64,000 nucleotides of DNA from Collinsella sp. TM09-10AT (GTDB lineage: Bacteria; Actinomycetota; Coriobacteriia; Coriobacteriales; Coriobacteriaceae): assembly GCF_003436275.1 (NCBI RefSeq), contig NZ_QSOP01000001.1, positions 58,382-122,381 of the forward strand, given 5' to 3'. The notes beneath the pieces were generated by a model. It was not told the DNA's origin. It worked only from the letters and a program-made list of their open reading frames with translations, and ran no database searches. Positions within the stretch are counted from its first letter, which is position 1. Each line of letters begins with the position of its first letter. Both the position numbers and the translations under genes were made by a program. Below are positions 17,224 through 25,662 of this stretch, piece after piece.

Positions 17224-17988
17224 ATGATAGGGATCGGGATCGATATCGGGTCTACGGCGGCTAAGGCTGCTGTGGTCGATGGTGAGGGTTCGGTGGCGTG
17301 GACGTGCGTGCAGCCAACCGGGTTCTCCTCGGTCGATGCCGCCGATAGGTTGCGCGAGGCGCTCGCGGCGGCGGGCTTTGACGTTGCATCCGATTCTGCG
17401 CGTGTGGTGGCCACGGGTTACGGGCGCGTGGCTGTGCCATACGCCCACAAGGTTGTGACCGAGATTACCTGCCACGGCGCCGGTGCCGTGCGTCTGTTTG
17501 GCGATCGCGGCACGGTGATTGACGTGGGCGGCCAGGACACCAAGGTCATTCAGCTTAAAAATGGCCGCGTGGCCAAGTTTGCCATGAACGACAAGTGCGC
17601 TGCCGGCACGGGGCGCTTTTTGGAGATCATGGCCGACCGCCTAGGTATTTCTCAACAGCAGATGGCCGACCTGGCGCGTTCCGGCGAGCCTACCAAGATT
17701 TCCAGCATGTGCACGGTGTTTGCCGAAAGTGAGGTCATTAGCCTGATCGGTCGCGGTGAGCCGCGCGAGAACATCGCGCGTGGCGTGATCGACAGCGTGG
17801 TCTCGCGCGTGGCGACCATGGCCGGGCAGGCCGCGGGCGCCCCGTACTACCTGACCGGTGGCCTGTGCGAGAACGCCTTCGTGGTGGAGCGGTTGGGCGA
17901 GCTGCTGGGGTCGCCGGTGACCACCTCGCCCCAGGCTCGCTTTGCCGGTGCCATCGGCGCGGCGATTCGCGCACAGGCGCTCGATTAA
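17224..17988 (+). CDS. BadF/BcrA/HgdC-type ATPase activator
   Basis: A 254-residue ATP-hydrolysing iron-sulfur protein of the ASKHA fold. It would pass one low-potential electron to the dehydratase-type partner encoded upstream. The phosphate-binding DIGSTAAK is at 7-14, DVGGQDTK near 100-107, and the cluster ligands are C125 (NDKCAAGTGRF) and C163 (SSMCTVFAESE), matching the two-cysteine-per-subunit pattern of homodimeric activators. Length is standard. The ATG follows TAGGAGAGAG. It is 70 bases upstream of selD. Confidence 0.9.
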   Translation: MIGIGIDIGSTAAKAAVVDGEGSVAWTCVQPTGFSSVDAADRLREALAAAGFDVASDSARVVATGYGRVAVPYAHKVVTEITCHGAGAVRLFGDRGTVIDVGGQDTKVIQLKNGRVAKFAMNDKCAAGTGRFLEIMADRLGISQQQMADLARSGEPTKISSMCTVFAESEVISLIGRGEPRENIARGVIDSVVSRVATMAGQAAGAPYYLTGGLCENAFVVERLGELLGSPVTTSPQARFAGAIGAAIRAQALD

Positions 17989-18058
17989 TGCATCGGCCGT
18001 GGGCCTGCATTCATGCGTATACTGGGAGGAAATGATTGACCGATGAGAGGAGGTATCG

Positions 18059-19108
18059 ATGGCTGACGATCAGATTAAGCTCACGTCTATGACTGCCGCG
18101 AGCGGTTGAGCCGCTAAGTTGGCTCCTGGAGCCCTCGCCCAGGTCCTGGGCGACTTACCCAATGTGCATAACGACAACCTGCTCGTGGGGTTCGATACCT
18201 CCGACGATGCGAGTGTTTTTCGTGTTGGCGAAAACCTGGGCCTCGTGCAGTCCGTCGACTTCTTCCCGCCGATGGTCGACGACCCGTTCCTGTTTGGTCA
18301 GATCGCGGCGGCCAACTCGCTGTCGGACATTTATGCCATGGGTGGACGACCGAGCCATGCCATGAACCTGCTGTGCATTCCCAGTTGCCTGGGCGTCGAG
18401 GTCGCAGGTGAGATTCTGGCGGGTGGCGCCGACAAGTGCGTCGAGGCTGGCTGCACCATCGCGGGCGGCCACACCATCAACGACGACGAGCCCAAGTACG
18501 GCCTGTCCGTGAGTGGCTTTGTCGCGCTCGACCGCATGCTCGCCAACAGCGGTGCGCGCGTGGGCGATGTCCTACTGCTGACCAAGGCGATCGGCTCGGG
18601 CATTATCACCACGGCCATTAAGGGCGTGCTCATCGAGCAGGACGAGGCCGCAGCCATGTTTGACTCGATGCGCACCCTCAACGAGGCCCCGATTCGCCTG
18701 GCCGAGGGACTCGAGCTTCACGGCTGCACCGATGTCACGGGCTTTGGCCTGATCGGGCATGCGTGCGAGATGGCCGAGGGCTCGGGCGTGCAGATTGAGC
18801 TCGCGTCGGGGGCGGTGCCGCTCTTTGACCAGGTGCTCAATATGGCGCGTCTGGGCATTATCCCTGTCGGCGCCTACCGCAACCAGGATTTCTTTGGCCC
18901 GCGCGTGGCGGCCGACGATGACCTGGAGCCGGGAATGCTGGATGCGCTGTACGATCCGCAGACCTCGGGCGGCCTGCTCATCGCAGCGCCTGCTGCCGAT
19001 GTGGATGAGCTCGCCCGCCGCCTGCATGCCGAAGGTCGCGTTGCCGCCACAATCGGCCGCGTGTGCGAGGCGGTGCCGGGTGGTCCTGCCGTTCACGTTG
19101 TGCATTAA
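18059..19108 (+). CDS. selD: Selenide, water dikinase; a selenoprotein with in-frame UGA (Sec17)
   Basis: A 349-residue enzyme that makes selenophosphate from selenide and ATP, the selenium donor for SelA and for selenium cofactors. Reading from ATG 18059, the 17th codon is TGA (18107-18109) in the context ASG-U-AAKL, exactly where SelD proteins have catalytic Cys or Sec. Downstream the frame stays open with clear SelD features (GFDTSDDASVF, DVTGFGLIGHACEMAEGS, DPQTSGGLL). GAGAGGAGG precedes the start. A gene finder that stops at TGA would truncate this to a start near 18119. The tRNA-Sec, selA and selB genes in the same window make readthrough credible. Confidence 0.95.
18107..18156 (+). promoter_or_regulatory. 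Bacterial SECIS-like element of selD
   Basis: Just after the UGA, GGCTC / GAGCC (18121-18133) forms one hairpin and TCGCCCA / TGGGCGA (18135-18153) another with a GGTCC loop. The latter recalls the GGUC apical loop that SelB recognises in E. coli fdhF mRNA. The outer AAGT / ACTT may close both. Confidence 0.65.
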
Positions 19109-19167
19109 GGAAAACCGTTTATGCGACCGTCTACTGTTCTGGGCGGTCCCTTTTGAAAGGATTTGCT

Positions 19168-19794
19168 ATGTCTACCAAAATTGAAGTCAATGCCATGGGC
19201 GATGCCTGCCCGCTGCCCGTCGTCAAGACGCTCAAAGCTCTGAAGCAGCTTGATGGCGAGGGTGTTGTCGTGACCTCGGTCGACAACGAGACGGCCGTCA
19301 AGAACATCTCCAAGATGGCACAGGAAAAGGGCTGCACGGCCTCGGTCGAGAAGGTCGCCGATGCCGAGTGGCACGTGATCGTGGCGACCGCCGGCGCCGT
19401 TGCCGTGGCCGATCCTGAGCAGGACGGCGCCGCTTTCTGCGACGCCAGCGCCGGCAAGGGCAAGCTGGTCGTGGCCGTCTACACCGATTGCATGGGTCGC
19501 GGCGACGATGAGCTGGGCCACAAGCTCATGAAGGCCTTTATCTTTGCCGTGACGCAGCAGGAGGAGCTGCCCGCCACGATGCTCTTCTACAACGGCGGCG
19601 CCAAACTCACCGTCGAGGGGTCGCCGGTGCTTGACGACCTCAAGGGCCTGGCCGAGCAGGGTGTCGAGATCCTTACCTGCGGCACCTGCCTCGACCACTT
19701 TGGCATTAAGGACCAGCTTGCCGTGGGCGATGTCACGAACATGTACGTGATCGTCGAAAAGATGGAGCAGGCCGGCCGCGTCGTGCGTCCGTAG
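19168..19794 (+). CDS. yedF: YedF-like sulfur/selenium-carrier protein (TusA domain plus DsrE-like domain)
   Basis: A 208-residue two-domain protein. The N-terminal 75 residues are a TusA/SirA domain with the catalytic C14 in CPLPVVKTLK. The C-terminal half is a DsrE/F-like domain carrying a CGTCLDHFG motif. This selenium-metabolism-associated form is commonly found beside selD and is thought to carry sulfur or selenium, though direct proof for this subtype is limited. GAAAGG precedes the ATG. It is 59 bases after selD and 18 bases before the DUF3343 gene, so it is part of the same unit. Confidence 0.88.
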   Translation: MSTKIEVNAMGDACPLPVVKTLKALKQLDGEGVVVTSVDNETAVKNISKMAQEKGCTASVEKVADAEWHVIVATAGAVAVADPEQDGAAFCDASAGKGKLVVAVYTDCMGRGDDELGHKLMKAFIFAVTQQEELPATMLFYNGGAKLTVEGSPVLDDLKGLAEQGVEILTCGTCLDHFGIKDQLAVGDVTNMYVIVEKMEQAGRVVRP

Positions 19795-19812
19795 CGCCTG
19801 GGTGGGATTGCC

Positions 19813-20064
19813 ATGAGAGAAAAGCGCCCGGCGCTTGTCATCACGTTTCCCACCACGGCGGCCGCCATGGGCTGCGAGTCTCTGTGCCGTGAGCGTGGCC
19901 TTCCCGGGCGAACGATTCCCGTACCCGGAGAGGTTGCTGCCGGCTGCGGCCTGGCATGGAAAGCCCTGCCTGAAAATGAACCACTGCTGCGAAGCGAGCT
20001 TGCCGCGGCGGACGTTCCCACCGAGGGCTTTACTGTGATCGATATGTGGGAGGTCGTGCGATGA
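19813..20064 (+). CDS. DUF3343 family protein, putative Se/S carrier
   Basis: A small 83-residue protein of the DUF3343 family. The family co-occurs with selenium-cofactor genes and has been proposed to be a selenium or sulfur carrier; this role is unproven. C21 and C26 lie in the first third (GCESLCRERG) and C45 in a GCGLAWK motif. Its stop overlaps the start codon of the next gene (ATGA), showing translational coupling with the desulfurase-type enzyme. Confidence 0.8.
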   Translation: MREKRPALVITFPTTAAAMGCESLCRERGLPGRTIPVPGEVAAGCGLAWKALPENEPLLRSELAAADVPTEGFTVIDMWEVVR

Positions 20065-21200
20065 TCTACCTGGATAACGCGGCGACGACCATGCACAAAC
20101 CTCAGGCGGTCATCGATGCCGTGGTGCAGGCGATGTGCTCGCTCGGCAATGCTGGGCGAGGCGCCACGTCGGGTGCGCTCGACGCGGCGCGCACCATCCA
20201 CAGCTGCCGCACCAAGCTTGCGCGCTTGCTGGGCTGCCCGCGGGTGGACCATATTTGTTTTACGCCCAACTCCACGGCGGCGCTCAACACCGCCATCAAC
20301 GGCGTGGTGCGCCCCGGCGATCGTGTGGTCACGACGGTGCTCGAACACAACTCCGTGCTGCGTCCGCTCAACCGCCTGGCGGTAGAGCAGGGCGTGACTG
20401 TTGAGCATGCGGGCTGCGACGCGAACGGCGTGCTCGACTACGACGAGCTCGAGCAGCTGGTCACGCCGGGCACGCGTGCCGTGGTGGTGACACACGCCTC
20501 CAATGTGACCGGCAACGCGGTCGACATTGCACGCGTGGCTGCCATGGCCCATGCGGCCGGCGCGCTTGTGATCGTCGATGCCTCGCAGTCTGCCGGCACG
20601 GCGCATATCGATATGCAGGTCATGGGGCTCGACGTGGTGTGCTTTACCGGCCACAAGGGGCTCATGGGCCCGCAGGGGACCGGTGGCCTAGCCGTGGCGG
20701 AAGGCATTGACGTGGCTCCTTGGGCCATGGGTGGCACGGGCGTGCGCAGCTTCGATGCGCTGCAGCCGCAAGAGTGGCCCACGCGTCTTGAGGCGGGCAC
20801 GCTCAACGGTCACGGTATCGCCGGCCTTTCCGCCGGCCTCGACGTTATCGAGGCTCAGGGCGGGGTAGAGGCGATTGCGGCACGCGAACGTGCGCTTGCC
20901 GAGCGCTTCCTCGCCGGCGTTCGCGACATTCCCGGCATTGCGCTCTACGGTGCGTTTGACCAGCCCGTGCGCTCGGCGATCGTTTCGCTTAACGTGGGCG
21001 ATATCGATTCGGCCGAGGTCTCGGACGCGCTCATGCAAGGGTGGGGGATTGCGACACGCCCCGGCGCCCACTGCGCTCCGCTCATGCACCGCGCACTGGG
21101 GACCGAGCGCCAGGGTGTCGTTCGCTTCTCGTTTGGGTATTTCAACACGGACGAGGAAGTCGACACCGCGATTGACGCTCTGCGCGATTTAGTCTGCTAA
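20061..21200 (+). CDS. Class V aminotransferase, cysteine desulfurase / selenocysteine lyase type
   Basis: A 379-residue PLP enzyme that would remove sulfur or selenium from cysteine or selenocysteine. The start MIYLDNAATT is typical. HKGLMGPQGTGGL has the PLP lysine at about K199, and RPGAHCAPLMH has the catalytic Cys at about C338. ATG 20061 was chosen because it overlaps the DUF3343 stop and follows GGGAGG. Its place at the end of selD-yedF-DUF3343 suggests it mobilises selenium for SelD or for a selenium cofactor, not general Fe-S assembly. That assignment is inferred from context. Confidence 0.88.
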   Translation: MIYLDNAATTMHKPQAVIDAVVQAMCSLGNAGRGATSGALDAARTIHSCRTKLARLLGCPRVDHICFTPNSTAALNTAINGVVRPGDRVVTTVLEHNSVLRPLNRLAVEQGVTVEHAGCDANGVLDYDELEQLVTPGTRAVVVTHASNVTGNAVDIARVAAMAHAAGALVIVDASQSAGTAHIDMQVMGLDVVCFTGHKGLMGPQGTGGLAVAEGIDVAPWAMGGTGVRSFDALQPQEWPTRLEAGTLNGHGIAGLSAGLDVIEAQGGVEAIAARERALAERFLAGVRDIPGIALYGAFDQPVRSAIVSLNVGDIDSAEVSDALMQGWGIATRPGAHCAPLMHRALGTERQGVVRFSFGYFNTDEEVDTAIDALRDLVC

Positions 21201-21214
21201 AGCGTATATACTTG

Positions 21215-21246
21215 CGGGACGGGTCTTTTGCCCGTCCCGTTTTTGT
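21215..21246 (+). terminator. Rho-independent terminator
   Basis: CGGGACGGG (21215-21223) pairs with CCCGTCCCG (21231-21239), followed by T5. It closes the selD transcription unit. Confidence 0.88.
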
Positions 21247-21267
21247 CTCGACTCGAAAGGTGGTCCC

Positions 21268-22626
21268 ATGGCCTCATCCGCTTCCCGCGGCCTGCGCTCC
21301 GACCATGTCCTCACTGTCGGCATCGCCCTGTTCTCGATGCTCTTTGGCGCCGGCAACCTCATTATTCCGCCGCTGCTGGCGCTGTAGGCAGGTTCTGCCA
21401 CGCCGGTCGCCATGCTTGGATTTCTCATTGCCGCCATTGGCCTGCCCGTCATGGGCTTTATCGCCGTGGCGCTTGCCGGAACGGCGCGCGAGCTTGCCGG
21501 CCGCGTGCACCCCAAGTTTGGCGAGTTCTTTGTCGCGGCGGTGTATCTGGCTATCGGCCCGTGTCTGGCCATTCCGCGTACGAGCTCCACAGCCTTCGAG
21601 ATGCTGGTGCCGCTGCTGCCCGAGGGCGTCTCGCATGGCACCGCGCGCTTGGTCTTCGCCGTCGCCTTCTTCGTGGTCGCATTTGCGCTCACGCTGCGTC
21701 CCGGCGTCATCACGCGCGTGCTCGGCCGCATTACGGGCCCCGCGCTCATCGCCCTTATCGTGTTGGTCGTGGGCGCAGCCGTGGTTTCGCCGCTGGGCCC
21801 TGCTGCCGCGCCGCAGGCTCCCTATAATGCCGGTGCTGCCGTGCAGGGCTTTTTGACCGGCTACCAGACCATGGACCTGCTCGCCTCGCTCGCCTTTGGC
21901 ATCATCATCGCCGAGACTATCCACGAGCTGGGGGTTACCGATGACAAGCGCGTTGCCTTCGAGATTTCGCGCTCCGGCGTGATCGCCGGTGTGCTCATGG
22001 CCATCATCTACTGCGGCCTAGCACTTGCCGGCGCGCAGCTCAGCACCGTGATGCCCGATGCCACCAATGGCGCCGCCATCCTCGCTCGCTCTGCCTCCAT
22101 GCATTTTGGCCTTGCCGGCACGGTCGTGGTCTTTGCGATCTTCTTCCTCGCCTGCATGAACGTGTGCATCGGCCTCATCAGCTGCTGTTCGCGCTATTTC
22201 TGCGAGACGTATGTGGTCAAAGGGGGAGCGGAGGCTTCCGAGGAGGCCATGCGCCGCCCCTTTGCGATTCTCGCCTTTGTGTTCGCGGCGTTTTCGTGCG
22301 TGCTTTCCAACGTGGGTCTCGACGTGATCCTCATGTTCTCGGTGCCTATGCTCAACGCCCTGTACCCCGTCGCCATCGTGCTGGTGCTTATGGGTCTGGT
22401 GCACGGTTTCTGCGACGCGCATCCGCAGGTGTGGGTCTGGGTCGGCGGCGTTGTCGCTGTCCAGAGCGTGATCACCTCGGTTCGCGATGCGTTCTTTACG
22501 GGCGCGTGGCTGCCGTTCGATGCGCTGCCGCTGGCAGACATTGGAGCCGCGTGGGCGCCGGTTGCCGTGGTGGCGTTTGTGATCGGCCTGCTCCACAGCC
22601 GGTTTGTTGCACATTCGAGGAGCTAG
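21268..22626 (+). pseudogene. brnQ: Branched-chain amino acid carrier (BrnQ/LIVCS) interrupted by an amber codon
   Basis: Reading from ATG 21268 (preceded by CGAAAGG), the frame encodes a typical BrnQ start (FGAGNLIIPPLLAL), then meets TAG at 21384-21386 (codon 40) and continues open to 22626 with good BrnQ sequence and many membrane helices. At the interrupted site relatives carry glutamine (a LQAG-type motif), so a single C-to-T change of CAG explains it. Restart at ATG 21412 would give about 404 residues lacking the first helix, which is unlikely to work. It could also be a sequencing error or depend on a suppressor tRNA. Confidence 0.8.
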
Positions 22627-22637
22627 GGTATCGTCGC

Positions 22638-22666
22638 TTGCACAGGCGGGGAGTCTCCCCTATAAT
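22638..22666 (+). promoter_or_regulatory. Sigma-70-type promoter of the tRNA pair
   Basis: TTGCAC (22638-22643) and TATAAT (22661-22666) with a 17-base spacer, 52 bases upstream of tRNA-Pro. Confidence 0.8.
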
Positions 22667-22717
22667 TTCCTTCGCTTTGGGACACGCAAGGTTTAGACCT
22701 TAGCTGCTCAACACCTT

Positions 22718-22794
22718 CGGGACGTGGCGCAGTTTGGTAGCGCGCCTGCTTTGGGAGCAGGATGTCGCAGGTTCAAATCCTGTCGTCCCGACCA
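22718..22794 (+). tRNA. tRNA-Pro (anticodon TGG)
   Basis: A 77-base cloverleaf: acceptor CGGGACG / CGTCCCG, anticodon stem CCTGC / GCAGG around TTTGGGA, T-arm loop GTTCAAATC, and genome-encoded CCA at the end. Confidence 0.96.
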
Positions 22795-22800
22795 TATCTT

Positions 22801-22874
22801 GCGGGCGTAGTTCAATGGTAGAACCCCAGCCTTCCAAGCTGATGACGCGGGTTCGATTCCCGTCGCCCGCTCCA
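22801..22874 (+). tRNA. tRNA-Gly (anticodon TCC)
   Basis: A 74-base cloverleaf: acceptor GCGGGCG / CGCCCGC, anticodon loop CTTCCAA, T-loop GTTCGATTC, and encoded CCA. It is only six bases after tRNA-Pro. Its 3' end is duplicated 187 bases downstream. Confidence 0.96.
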
Positions 22875-23061
22875 TAAGAATTGTTTTAACGGCTTTGGTT
22901 TCCTTTGGGAATCAGAGCTGTTTTCGTTTACGCGCCGGGCGACGGGAATCGAACCCGTCAGGGTGCTGCGCTGAGAAAATGCGTGAGCATTTCCAGCGCA
23001 GCACGCAAGGGCCGAAGGCCCGCAGCGAAGCAAATCCTTGGACTTCCCGTCGCCCGCTCCA
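22857..23061. mobile_element. att-like scar at the 3' end of tRNA-Gly
   Basis: The last 18 bases of tRNA-Gly (22857-22874, TTCCCGTCGCCCGCTCCA) are repeated exactly at 23044-23061, the layout left by site-specific integration into a tRNA gene. Between them, an inverted copy of the T-arm/acceptor region (22936-22957) is the exact complement of 22848-22869. The interval also holds a long hairpin GTGCTGCGCTG / CAGCGCAGCAC (22963-23004) and GGGCC / GGCCC (23009-23021). No integrase remains, so this is a remnant or a very small element. Confidence 0.6.
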
Positions 23062-23181
23062 AGCTATATAATCGCAGGCCAATATGCTAATTTGGCTCGC
23101 GTTTATTTTTATACCGTCCGACCTCGCGGGGCAAATGAACCAGGAGCGTTTGTCCCAAATCGTAAGAAAGTAGTGATTGCC

Positions 23182-24018
23182 ATGGCGCAGAGTAAGGCAG
23201 AATATCCCACCCCCGATTGCCTGGCGCCCGCCGCGATCGAGGCCAAGACTGAGGCCGCCGGCGTTACCAAGGCTAACCTGCCGGTCTCGAAGGCCTTTTT
23301 GCTCGCTATGTTCGCCGGTGCGTTCATCGCCTTTGGCGGCCTGTTCTTCACGGTCTTTCTGAGCGATGCGTCCCTTGGCTGGGGCGCTCAGCGCTTTGTG
23401 GGTGGCCTTGCTTTTTGCCTGGGGCTGGTGCTCGTGCTTATTTGCGGCGCGGAGCTGTTTACCGGCAACTCGCTTATGGTCTGCGCGCTTAAGAGCAACA
23501 AGATCACGCTCGTCCAGATGCTCAAGGCTTGGGCTATTGTGTGGATCGGCAATTTTGCCGGCGCCCTGTTCGTTGTCTTTTTGATTTACATGGCAGCTAT
23601 TTACAAGCTCAACGGCGAGGCCGTCGCCAACGCCATGGTGAGCGTCGCCGCCGGTAAGGTTACGATCGACGCCGTTACCATCTTCTTCCGCGGCATTCTG
23701 TGCAACATCTTTGTCTGCCTGGCCGTATGGATCGGCACTGCCGGCAAGACCGTGGTCGATAAGGTCGTGGGCATTTTGCTGCCCATTGCCGCCTTTGTGG
23801 CCTGCGGTTTTGAGCACTGCGTTGCCAACATGTACTTTTTGCCCATGGGTATTTTGATGCACTCCTGCGGCTATGGAGCCGATGTCGCTGGCGCCGATGC
23901 CCTCAACGCTGCCGGGTTGGCGCTCAACCTTACGGTCGCCACGCTGGGCAATATCGTGGGTGGCGCCCTGATCGTGGCGCTGGGCTACTGGTTTATCTAC
24001 GCCAATAAGGAGGCCTAA
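23182..24018 (+). CDS. Formate/nitrite transporter family channel (FocA-like)
   Basis: A 278-residue pentameric-type channel with six predicted membrane helices, for formate, nitrite or hydrosulfide. The motifs are GAFIAFGGLFFT in helix 1, GAELFTGNSLM at the first re-entrant region, and GFEHCVANMYF near helix 5, which holds the conserved pore histidine. The ATG at 23182 was chosen as the first residue of the hydrophilic N-terminus; the ribosome site is weak. FocA versus NirC cannot be decided from sequence alone. TATAAT at 23067-23072 may be its promoter. Confidence 0.88.
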   Translation: MAQSKAEYPTPDCLAPAAIEAKTEAAGVTKANLPVSKAFLLAMFAGAFIAFGGLFFTVFLSDASLGWGAQRFVGGLAFCLGLVLVLICGAELFTGNSLMVCALKSNKITLVQMLKAWAIVWIGNFAGALFVVFLIYMAAIYKLNGEAVANAMVSVAAGKVTIDAVTIFFRGILCNIFVCLAVWIGTAGKTVVDKVVGILLPIAAFVACGFEHCVANMYFLPMGILMHSCGYGADVAGADALNAAGLALNLTVATLGNIVGGALIVALGYWFIYANKEA

Positions 24019-24041
24019 AGCCACCAAGCCATAACCGACCA

Positions 24042-24126
24042 AAAAGGGACAGGTTTATTTTGGCAGGTTTTAGACGAGGCGCTTCGACGTCTTGTCACGA
24101 GCTGCCATAATGGACCTGTCCCTTTT
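24042..24126. repeat. GGGACAG-type nested hairpin, copy 3
   Basis: Outer arms AAAAGGGACAGGT (24042-24054) and ACCTGTCCCTTTT (24114-24126) are perfectly complementary. A GGCAG / CTGCC pair and an inner GACG-type stem continue the fold. It lies between the formate channel and selA. Confidence 0.75.
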
Positions 24127-24204
24127 GCGTGCGCGCCGGTATTTATTTGCCCGATGACGATCGCGGGGGACCAGCTTTTTATTGAACATGTCGAAAGGCT
24201 TTTC

Positions 24205-25662
24205 ATGAGCGACTGCGAATCCATGTCTGCCGAGGTGCGCGGCCGCCTGCGTTCCATTCCCGCCGTTCACGAGCTGCTTGCCGAGTGGCCGGTCATGAAG
24301 GCTGCTGGCGATGCAGGCGACACGATGGTACGCGAGGCGATTGACGCCGAGCTCGATGCCGAGCGCGCGGCGATTCGCTCCGGCGCCCCTGCAAGGAACA
24401 AGCGCGAGCTCGCCTTGGCAATTGAGCAGCGGACCCATCGCCTGTCGCTGCCGACCCTGCGCCCTGCCGTCAACGCGACGGGCGTTGTGATTCACACCAA
24501 TCTGGGCCGCGCTCCGCTCGCTCCCGCGGCGGTGCAGGCGGTGACCGATGTCGCCCGAGGCTACAGCACGCTTGAGTATGACGTCTCAACCTGCGCTCGC
24601 GGGGGCCGCAAAGAGCATGCCGCGCGTCTGCTGCGCACGCTCACGGGGGCGCAGGACGCCTTAGTTGTCAACAACAATGCCGCCGCGGTGCTGTTGGTGC
24701 TTGCCGCGCATGCCTTCGGCAAAGAGGTCATCGTGAGCCGCGGCGAGCTTGTCGAGGTGGGCGGCAGCTTCCGCATCCCCGACATCATGGCGGCTTCGGG
24801 TGCCAAGCTTGTCGAGGTTGGCTCTACCAACCGCACACATCTGGATGATTATCGAAACGCCATCACGCCCAACACGGCGATGATCCTCAAAGTCCATCCT
24901 TCCAACTACCGTATCGAGGGCTTCCACGAGGAGGTTTCCGTGGCGGAGCTTTCTGCGCTGGCGCATGAACATGGCCTGTTGCTTTACGAGGACCAAGGCT
25001 CAGGCGCTTTGCTTGCAGATGGGGTACTCGCCGATGCGGGGGAGAGGCCCGCGTCCGTGTCTCTTGGCGCCGGCGTTGACGTCGTCTCGTGCTCGGGCGA
25101 CAAACTGCTCGGTGCTTCGCAGGCGGGCATCATCCTTGGCAACGCCCAGGCAATTGCCGCCTGCGCCTCTCATCCGCTTATGCGCGCGCTTCGCCCCGGT
25201 AAGCTCACGCTCGCGGCGCTCGAGGCCACTTTGCGACTGTATGTGACCGGTCCCGATGCGGCGCATCGGGAGATCCCGGTACTCAACATGCTTTCCGGCG
25301 CGCCGGCTCCGCTCGAGCGCCAGGCCAAGCGCCTGCACGACCGCATGCTGCGCAAGCTTCGCGAGGCTCAGTGCGAGGAGGCCGTGGAGCTGCAGGTTGT
25401 CGAGGGCGCCTCTGCCCCGGGCGGCGGGTCGCTGCCGACCGTCGAGCTCCCAACTTTTTGCGTTGCCGTTTGCCCCGTCGATGGGCGCCTATCCGCCGAT
25501 GGCCTAAAGCGCGCCTTGGTTCAGGAGCCCGATACGCCGGTTGTGACGCGCGTGCGCCACGACCAGGTGCTGTTTGACGTTCGCACGCTTTTGCGCGACA
25601 CCGACCTTGACCTGTGTGCGTCCGCGTTGGTGGATGCCGTGCGGGCAGGTTTGCGTCGATGA
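24205..25662 (+). CDS. selA: L-seryl-tRNA(Sec) selenium transferase
   Basis: A 485-residue PLP enzyme that turns seryl-tRNA(Sec) into selenocysteyl-tRNA(Sec) with selenophosphate. The N-terminal helical domain begins RLRSIPAVHELL; the conserved core runs PAVNATGVVIHTNLGRAPL; the PLP lysine is about K300 in SGDKLLGASQAG. Length fits bacterial SelA. ATG 24205 follows CGAAAGG with good spacing; in-frame ATGs upstream lack a ribosome site. It overlaps selB by four bases (ATGA). With selB, selC and selD nearby, the complete selenocysteine route is in the window. Confidence 0.95.
   Translation: MSDCESMSAEVRGRLRSIPAVHELLAEWPVMKAAGDAGDTMVREAIDAELDAERAAIRSGAPARNKRELALAIEQRTHRLSLPTLRPAVNATGVVIHTNLGRAPLAPAAVQAVTDVARGYSTLEYDVSTCARGGRKEHAARLLRTLTGAQDALVVNNNAAAVLLVLAAHAFGKEVIVSRGELVEVGGSFRIPDIMAASGAKLVEVGSTNRTHLDDYRNAITPNTAMILKVHPSNYRIEGFHEEVSVAELSALAHEHGLLLYEDQGSGALLADGVLADAGERPASVSLGAGVDVVSCSGDKLLGASQAGIILGNAQAIAACASHPLMRALRPGKLTLAALEATLRLYVTGPDAAHREIPVLNMLSGAPAPLERQAKRLHDRMLRKLREAQCEEAVELQVVEGASAPGGGSLPTVELPTFCVAVCPVDGRLSADGLKRALVQEPDTPVVTRVRHDQVLFDVRTLLRDTDLDLCASALVDAVRAGLRR

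Noticed and set aside
21384..21386. Recoded stop (selenocysteine or pyrrolysine) in brnQ
   Set aside because: The codon is TAG, not TGA; relatives have glutamine there, and no pyrrolysine genes are visible. A nonsense mutation is simpler.
22936..22957. A second tRNA gene on the - strand
   Set aside because: Only the T-arm and acceptor 3' half match; there is no D-arm or anticodon arm, so it is a fragment.
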